From Spirochaetota bacterium (GTDB taxonomy: Bacteria > Spirochaetota > UBA4802 > UB4802): 6,411 bases of DNA. Each line of letters opens with the position of its first letter. Position 1 is the stretch's first letter. The notes under the pieces are model-generated. The model ran no database searches. It was not told where the DNA came from and saw nothing but the letters and a program-made list of their open reading frames with translations. Shown here in pieces: positions 1 through 4,823 of this stretch. A program made the position numbers and the translations under genes. Where the stretch lies: positions 1 to 6,411 of the forward strand of contig JAGYNX010000115.1 of assembly GCA_018399855.1 (NCBI GenBank), in the 5' to 3' direction.

Positions 1-1
1 T

Positions 2-1261
2 TATGAAATATTCAGTGCCGCAAACCGGTTGTCCCACCGTGGAGCGGTATATGGTACTATCAGGCAGGGTGAGCTTCCTGTTGATGATGTGATAGTAACA
101 TGGTATGAAAAACCAGGAAGCTATACAGGGGAGGAAATGGTAGAGATTTCATGTCATGGAAACCCTCTTATCGTGAACCGAATCCTGGCTATGCTGATAG
201 ACGGGGGTTGCAGGCTGGCGGAACCGGGAGAGTTTACCCGCAGGGCTTTTATAAACGGTAAGATGGACCTGACCGAGGCTGAAGCGATTCATCATATAAT
301 CACTGCCCGAAGCGAATGGGAGATCGAATCTGCTGTGCAACAGATGCATGGGTCACTTCGCGAAAAGATAGCAGGGATACGTGAAGAACTGATTCTATTG
401 AAAGCTGATGTTGAATGCGGAATTGACTTTGTTGAGGATGATGTTGAGATTGTAAGTGGTGAAGAAGCTGCAGGGCGTATGGATAAGGTTGCAGAAAAGA
501 TAGGGGATGTTTTCCAGCGATGTAAAACAGGTGAGACTATCAGTCACGGGATTGATTGCGCAATAGTTGGCAAACCAAATGTTGGCAAATCGAGCCTTTT
601 AAACTGTATTTTGAATAATGAAAGAGCCATAGTATCAGATATCCCCGGTACCACGAGGGATATTATTCGGGAATCAGTATCAATTCGGGGACTACAACTC
701 AATATAATTGACACCGCCGGGATTAATGACTCGTCCTGTGAAATTGAAAAAATTGGGATTGAATTAAGCCTGAAGAACCTGCAACAGGCGGCCCTCGTTC
801 TGATAGTACTTGACGCGGTTACCGGGATAACAGCCGCCGATGAGAGAATACTTGAGGCGGCCAGGAACAAAACATGTATATTTGTTATTAACAAAATGGA
901 CAGGGCAAATGATGACACATACCAGTCCATGGCTGAGGCTGTTGGTGACGAAGTTGTTCCCTTTTCTGCCTTGAAAGGGGATGGCCTTGATGTGTTGGAA
1001 AAAAAGATCGTCAGCGTGGTTCAGCGTGATTTCGTTCATCATAAGAATTCTTTCCTGGCTGATTTTAGGATGCTGTCGCTGTTACAAAAGGCCCTTCAGA
1101 CGTCTGAAAACCTGAAATTACTATTTCGAGAAAAAGAACCTCCAGAAATAGCAGCCTTTGAATTGCAATCCATGATAGACTATATGTCAGCAATCACCGG
1201 AGAAATCACCCCGGATGATGTGTTGAATTCAATATTTTCAAGGTTTTGTATAGGGAAATAA
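2..1261 (+). CDS. mnmE: tRNA uridine-5-carboxymethylaminomethyl(34) synthesis GTPase MnmE (5' end cut by window)
   Basis: MnmE (TrmE) is a cytoplasmic, potassium-activated GTPase. With MnmG it installs the (carboxymethyl)aminomethyl group on the wobble uridine (U34) of certain tRNAs, using a folate one-carbon unit. The frame is open from base 2, so 419 residues are visible; about 35 are missing compared with the usual ~454. The TTG at 29 is not the start, because MnmE-like sequence continues upstream of it. The tetrahydrofolate-binding domain shows SYTGEE, EISCHGNP and EPGEFTRRAFINGKMDL. The G domain has all motifs: GKPNVGKSS (569-595), including the Asn that coordinates potassium in this family; TTRD (650-661); DTAG (710-721); NKMD (890-901); and SALK (965-976). 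The protein ends FCIGK (1244-1258), carrying the conserved C-terminal Cys needed for modification activity. No truncation or frameshift is seen in the visible part. The stop lies 3 bp from the stop of the convergent gene. The identification is secure. Confidence 0.97.
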   Translation, partial: YEIFSAANRLSHRGAVYGTIRQGELPVDDVIVTWYEKPGSYTGEEMVEISCHGNPLIVNRILAMLIDGGCRLAEPGEFTRRAFINGKMDLTEAEAIHHIITARSEWEIESAVQQMHGSLREKIAGIREELILLKADVECGIDFVEDDVEIVSGEEAAGRMDKVAEKIGDVFQRCKTGETISHGIDCAIVGKPNVGKSSLLNCILNNERAIVSDIPGTTRDIIRESVSIRGLQLNIIDTAGINDSSCEIEKIGIELSLKNLQQAALVLIVLDAVTGITAADERILEAARNKTCIFVINKMDRANDDTYQSMAEAVGDEVVPFSALKGDGLDVLEKKIVSVVQRDFVHHKNSFLADFRMLSLLQKALQTSENLKLLFREKEPPEIAAFELQSMIDYMSAITGEITPDDVLNSIFSRFCIGK

Positions 1262-1264
1262 TTC

Positions 1265-2233
1265 TTACAGCTTTTTTAAAACCGGGTCATTTTCAATGAT
1301 ATCTTCGAAAAGTGGCAGCGGAATTGTTTGTGGGAATGATGTATTGCCCCCGGTATTTTTCAGGATATTCCTGCATTTTGATATCTCAGTTTTTGCCGCG
1401 TTCTTTTTCCCTGATTTAGTGAATATACGGGCCCTCCAGTACCTTGCGATAAAAACATGACGGGAATTTGATGAAGTCGCTATCACTCTTTGCAGGTATG
1501 GAAGAGCTTTGTTGGTATGACCTGTGATCAACATATCATGGGCGACCGCAAGTTCGGGAGACAAACCAAATGGTTTTGACCGGGCCAGGGCAATTGTGGA
1601 ATCAACCAGGGTATTTATTTCGTCACTGGCTTTGCCTTTTGTCCTGTAGCGATCTTTTAAAGTTTTGTACACGTTTGTGTTTTTGAGCCTTCTCCAGGCA
1701 GGATCATGGTTGATGAGATCAACCTGGTAAAAACCTTTTTTGAATGCTTTTTCAAGGTGATGCAGGGCAGTATTGCGGTCTCCTTTTTTCGCGTATCCGG
1801 CCGCCCTTTCGTAATCAATCCAGTATGAATTATCAACTTTTTCAAGTTGGGCAAGAACGCTGTTGTATTTACCCGGATCAGTTTTTGAGGTATAATGGAG
1901 AATATACGTGGTTCCCCTGATTCCACTTGCTAAAGATTTTTGATACCAGTTGATGGCGCTGGATTGTTTACCCTCGTAGTGGGCAATAAGTCCCCTGTTG
2001 ATAAATGCAGATTCACGATATTCCTTTTTATTCATCGCTTTTTCAAGAATTGACAGGGCCTCTCTTCGTTGATCATCGTAATACAGGTAGAATACATCAT
2101 ACATGGGGTTATGAAGATCATATTCTTTCACTGTAGTGGAAACTACATGTGGGTAATCCATCAGAGCTGAAAAGGATATTACAGCAAGCAGCACCATCAG
2201 GGTGCGGAACAGTGTCGGGATTGTCAGTTTCAT
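1265..2233 (-). CDS. Exported TPR-like repeat protein, function unknown
   Basis: I do not recognise a named family. With the ATG at 2233 the product is 322 residues. It opens with a short basic n-region and a hydrophobic stretch (residues about 5-24, TLFRTLMVLLAVISFSAL), which is a signal peptide or membrane anchor, so the rest is probably periplasmic. Helical repeats follow. TPR-like units are visible around residues 54-102 (REALSILEKA; GLIAHYEGKQSSAINWYQKS) and 140-168 (AAGYAKKGDRNTALHHLEKAF), with another helix pair near 228-255. A DPAWRRL motif at about 177-183 and a related NDPVLKKL at the C-terminus resemble the D-P-x-x-x-x-L element that often follows TPR units. TPRs usually mediate protein-protein contacts. 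The frame extends upstream to an ATG at 2275, but that start would not give a classical signal peptide and lies upstream of a TATAAT-like -10 on this strand. The gene is divergent from the lipoprotein cluster and convergent with mnmE. Confidence 0.85.
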   Translation of the reverse strand: MKLTIPTLFRTLMVLLAVISFSALMDYPHVVSTTVKEYDLHNPMYDVFYLYYDDQRREALSILEKAMNKKEYRESAFINRGLIAHYEGKQSSAINWYQKSLASGIRGTTYILHYTSKTDPGKYNSVLAQLEKVDNSYWIDYERAAGYAKKGDRNTALHHLEKAFKKGFYQVDLINHDPAWRRLKNTNVYKTLKDRYRTKGKASDEINTLVDSTIALARSKPFGLSPELAVAHDMLITGHTNKALPYLQRVIATSSNSRHVFIARYWRARIFTKSGKKNAAKTEISKCRNILKNTGGNTSFPQTIPLPLFEDIIENDPVLKKL

Positions 2234-2290
2234 TTTTTTCTTGTAGATATTTATGTTCTCATTATTATAAAGCATACAGGTAAGAATATT
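2234..2290. promoter_or_regulatory. Divergent intergenic spacer with overlapping -10-like boxes
   Basis: This 57-bp AT-rich spacer separates two divergent genes and must hold the start signals for both, unless promoters lie inside the genes. On the minus strand, TATAAT (2269 down to 2264) is a perfect -10 match. It would start transcription near 2257, about 24 nt before the ATG at 2233. On the plus strand, TATAAA (2266-2271) overlaps it and would start near 2278, leaving a short leader before the ATG at 2291. Neither has a good -35: TTGTAG at 2241-2246 matches only TTG and sits 19 bp away. The overlap would make the two directions mutually exclusive if both are used. This is inferred from sequence match only. 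Confidence 0.4.
2278..2280 (+). promoter_or_regulatory. Weak ribosome binding site for the TPR lipoprotein gene
   Basis: AGG, within ACAGGTAAG, lies 10 nt before the ATG at 2291. It is a weak Shine-Dalgarno match. The start is still the best one, because the ATG immediately precedes the basic n-region of a lipoprotein signal peptide and no other ATG lies before the hydrophobic core. Confidence 0.35.
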
Positions 2291-3145
2291 ATGATACCAT
2301 ACTATAAAAGGTCAAAGAAAAAATTTTTAATCGGGTGTTCTCTTTTGTTATGCAGCATGTGTATCGCATGCGCGGGGGGAAGCATTAAGGATATGCCCGA
2401 GGATGTTCGCCTGCAGGGGGCAGGGCAGATCCCTTTTATATTGAGATACCCCGCCGGTCTGCCTGATATAAGTGATGAATTATTGTTAGAAGATCAACAA
2501 CTCATGACAGTAGAGAATAGATGGGTATTGGCCCGCTATTATCATTTACAAGATACCACCGATGGTCATTTCAGGAGGGCCATACAACAATATGAGTGTA
2601 TCGCCTCGAGTGAGAAAAATGAAAGAATGTTGTCATTAACAAACAAGGCTTGTGCCCTGTCGCAGATGGGAAAGTACCGTGAATCGGAGCAATTGTTCCA
2701 GGCGTTGGTAGAAGAGGGTTCCTCTGTCATAACCACCTATTACAACCTGCATATACTCTACAGGGTTGGTGAACGGCAGGATGATGAAAAAATGGTTCTT
2801 GCTGTTATGCATGATCGCTTCCCTGAAAGTATATACCCACTGGTTGAATTGGGAAATATCTATAGTGATAAAGAAGATTTTGACAGGGCGGGAACATTCT
2901 ATGTGAAAGCGGTAAATACCGGTAGCGGCAATCCCGTTCCATTGTATAAACTTGCCCTTTTGAAAGAGCGTGTTGAAAAATACGAAGATGCGTCAATCTA
3001 TTATGAGAGATGCATTAGAGAATATCCCTACTTCCACCCGGCCTATCTTGATTACTCCAACATGCTCCTCTCACTGGGAGAAAAGGAAAAAGCAGCAGTG
3101 GTGCTGAACAAAGGAATGAAGATTATTGAAAAAGGGAATAAGTAA
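2291..3145 (+). CDS. TPR-repeat lipoprotein, function unknown
   Basis: The product has 284 residues and no family I can name. The N-terminus has a strongly basic n-region (KRSKKK, residues 6-11), a hydrophobic core (12-25) and a lipobox-like MCIAC ending at Cys27, followed by AGG. It is therefore probably lipidated at Cys27 and anchored on the periplasmic side of a membrane. The residue at -3 is Cys instead of the usual Leu, so the lipobox is non-canonical. The rest is helical repeat. TPR-type units are visible at about 114-140 (ACALSQMGKYRESEQLFQAL), 183-210 (LGNIYSDKEDFDRAGTFYVKA), 216-245 (LALLKERVEKYEDASIYYER) and 250-281 (YSNMLLSLGEKEKAAVVLNK). No catalytic motif is seen. TPR lipoproteins often act as scaffolds for envelope complexes, but no partner can be named here. 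The gene heads a cluster in which the next gene overlaps its end by 20 bp. Confidence 0.88.
   Translation: MIPYYKRSKKKFLIGCSLLLCSMCIACAGGSIKDMPEDVRLQGAGQIPFILRYPAGLPDISDELLLEDQQLMTVENRWVLARYYHLQDTTDGHFRRAIQQYECIASSEKNERMLSLTNKACALSQMGKYRESEQLFQALVEEGSSVITTYYNLHILYRVGERQDDEKMVLAVMHDRFPESIYPLVELGNIYSDKEDFDRAGTFYVKAVNTGSGNPVPLYKLALLKERVEKYEDASIYYERCIREYPYFHPAYLDYSNMLLSLGEKEKAAVVLNKGMKIIEKGNK
3111..3115 (+). promoter_or_regulatory. Ribosome binding site that sets the TTG start at 3126
   Basis: AAGGA lies inside the end of the preceding gene, 10 nt before the TTG at 3126. No ATG is available in frame before the hydrophobic segment. The TTG start gives a proper basic n-region (MKKGISKYGR), so this site and the codon together support an overlapping, probably translationally coupled start. 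Confidence 0.55.
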
Positions 3146-4823
3146 ATACGGTAGAATTGCCGTCCTGCTTGTATTGTTTTGTGTCGTGTTGCCAGCGATT
3201 TTGACTGGAAAGCACAGTGCTGTATGTACTGATGTTGCAGGATCAGTTGATACAGCTGAGTCTTTTGAGAAAAGGTATGTGGCCGCACGCATCATGGGGG
3301 ATGTGAAGGGTGAATTGGAAATTTTACGTCAATGGATTCCCAGAATACAGCATACGCTTGTCATGGAGGTGGCGCTCTGGAGGATCTATGAATGTACCCG
3401 CCATTTTTCATTAATCGATTCCTGTCTTGATGTGCTGAATCATGCCGGTGGAAATAATGAATTGATAAGGAATTCATTGCTTCTTTCGCGCAGGATAATG
3501 CATCTGCAAAAAAGACTGCTTATTTCTTCCGGTGAACCGGAGAAAGCGCTATCAATCAGCAAGGACGTAAATACCATTCTCAATTTTAAGATTGCAACAA
3601 ACAAACAGGAATCATGGACCTCGATCACGGCTGATCCTTCAGGCCAGGTTGATCTTGGATCACTGACCGGGAGGAAGGGGAAAAATGCGTATGTGCTCAA
3701 GTCGACTATATACGCGGAGAAAGAAAAAAGGGTGTACCTTGGAACCGGTTCAACGGGAAGGATGATTGTACATGTGAACGGGAAAAAGGTATTCCATGAC
3801 AGGAGCCGACATGAATTTTGTGAAGATCAATACCTGGTTCCTGTGACTCTTCTTAAAGGGGATAATTTTCTGAGAGTCAAAATATTTTCTTCGGGTCGGG
3901 ATGTCTGCAGCCTCTCCATGTGTGTCATTTCAGCCACATCTTCAGATATGCATAACGAGTGTGCGAAATTTGGAGTCAAATCTACACGAAAAGAGAAGCG
4001 ACATCCTGCCATTGCGGCAGGTGATGATAAGGGTGAATTAACACTGAAAAATTTTTATACCGGTTATTGCCTGTATCGGTATGGATTTCATGACAGCAAT
4101 ATGGAATTTCTTTTGACCAATTCGGCAGGAAGTGGAAGAGCACCGGCATTATGCCATTTTTATATCGGTGATAGTAAGGGTACAAAGGTGACCCGCATAC
4201 AGTCATTGTACGAGGCGGCACGCCTGGGTATGCCTGAAGGGCAACTGAAGTTTACCAGAATTGCATTGCGGTACGGTATGGGTGAAGCGGCAATTGAAAG
4301 TGTACGGTCAATGAACCTTTCAGGTAACACGCCATATGAACTTATGATAAAAGCCCTGCTGTATTATGAAGCTGGATTATATTATGCAGCCATAAGAGAA
4401 CTTCCGGTGATGGATGAAGAGTTACTATGCAATGATGTACATTCCCTGCGGGGAAAGATATATGCTGACATGAATAAAAACCTGTACTCATCCCGGTCAT
4501 TCATGAGTTTTATCAGGGCAGGTGGGTCCAAACCTGAATACATACTGAATTGTGTGAAAGCACAGAAGAAAGCGGGATTATTCGGGGCGGCAGAGTCTTT
4601 GCTGGTGCGGGGAATCAGGTGTTTCCCCCATTCCATTGATCTGTATGTGGAGCTTTCTACCCTTTACAGGGATTCAAACAGGTTGACTCTGGCCCTGGGA
4701 GCGCTTCTCGCGGCAAAAGAGGAATCTCCATGGAACGAGGATGTTCGACATCATCTTGGCATTGTGCTGGGCATGCTGGGTCATGGGAAGACAGCTGAAC
4801 GTTACTTGAGAGATTTTAAATGA
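3126..4823 (+). CDS. Exported protein with central beta-sandwich-like module and C-terminal TPRs
   Basis: The product has 565 residues and starts at TTG, 20 bp inside the upstream gene. A basic n-region and hydrophobic stretch (residues 11-27) form a signal peptide or anchor. Residues about 45-160 look helical. Residues about 171-270 look like a beta-sandwich: VDLGSL; KNAYVLKSTIYA; then MIVHVNGKKVFHD, VPVTLLKGDNFLRVKIF and CSLSMCVIS. An 'x-V-x-V-N-G-K-x-V' strand-turn followed by 'V-x-L-x-K-G-x-N-x-L-x-V-K' is typical of jelly-roll, galactose-binding-like modules in large TPR proteins. After this come helical repeats, with the clearest TPR units at about 471-500, 504-533 and 537-563. Twelve cysteines follow the signal segment, which is many for an exported protein. 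No catalytic site is recognised. The next gene overlaps the stop by 4 bp and seems to share the same layout. The coding call is strong; the domain call is by eye. Confidence 0.87.
   Translation: MKKGISKYGRIAVLLVLFCVVLPAILTGKHSAVCTDVAGSVDTAESFEKRYVAARIMGDVKGELEILRQWIPRIQHTLVMEVALWRIYECTRHFSLIDSCLDVLNHAGGNNELIRNSLLLSRRIMHLQKRLLISSGEPEKALSISKDVNTILNFKIATNKQESWTSITADPSGQVDLGSLTGRKGKNAYVLKSTIYAEKEKRVYLGTGSTGRMIVHVNGKKVFHDRSRHEFCEDQYLVPVTLLKGDNFLRVKIFSSGRDVCSLSMCVISATSSDMHNECAKFGVKSTRKEKRHPAIAAGDDKGELTLKNFYTGYCLYRYGFHDSNMEFLLTNSAGSGRAPALCHFYIGDSKGTKVTRIQSLYEAARLGMPEGQLKFTRIALRYGMGEAAIESVRSMNLSGNTPYELMIKALLYYEAGLYYAAIRELPVMDEELLCNDVHSLRGKIYADMNKNLYSSRSFMSFIRAGGSKPEYILNCVKAQKKAGLFGAAESLLVRGIRCFPHSIDLYVELSTLYRDSNRLTLALGALLAAKEESPWNEDVRHHLGIVLGMLGHGKTAERYLRDFK
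4808..4812 (+). promoter_or_regulatory. Ribosome binding site for the overlapping ATG at 4820
   Basis: GAGAG lies 7 nt before the ATG at 4820, inside the last codons of the preceding gene. The start overlaps the preceding stop as ATGA, a classic arrangement for translational coupling or reinitiation. Confidence 0.55.

Noticed and set aside
29..31. TTG at 29 as the start of mnmE
   Set aside because: The frame is open from base 2 and the upstream residues continue the MnmE N-terminal domain. The protein would be about 45 residues short, so the true start is outside the window.
544..1042. Minus-strand open frames of 92-128 codons opposite the G domain of mnmE
   Set aside because: They lie entirely antisense to conserved GTPase motifs and are explained as shadows of mnmE codon usage.
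4770..4793. Perfect Walker A match (GMLGHGKT) near the end of the 565-residue protein
   Set aside because: It sits in the turn of the last TPR unit about ten residues from the C-terminus, with no room for a nucleotide-binding fold and no Walker B. It is a chance match.
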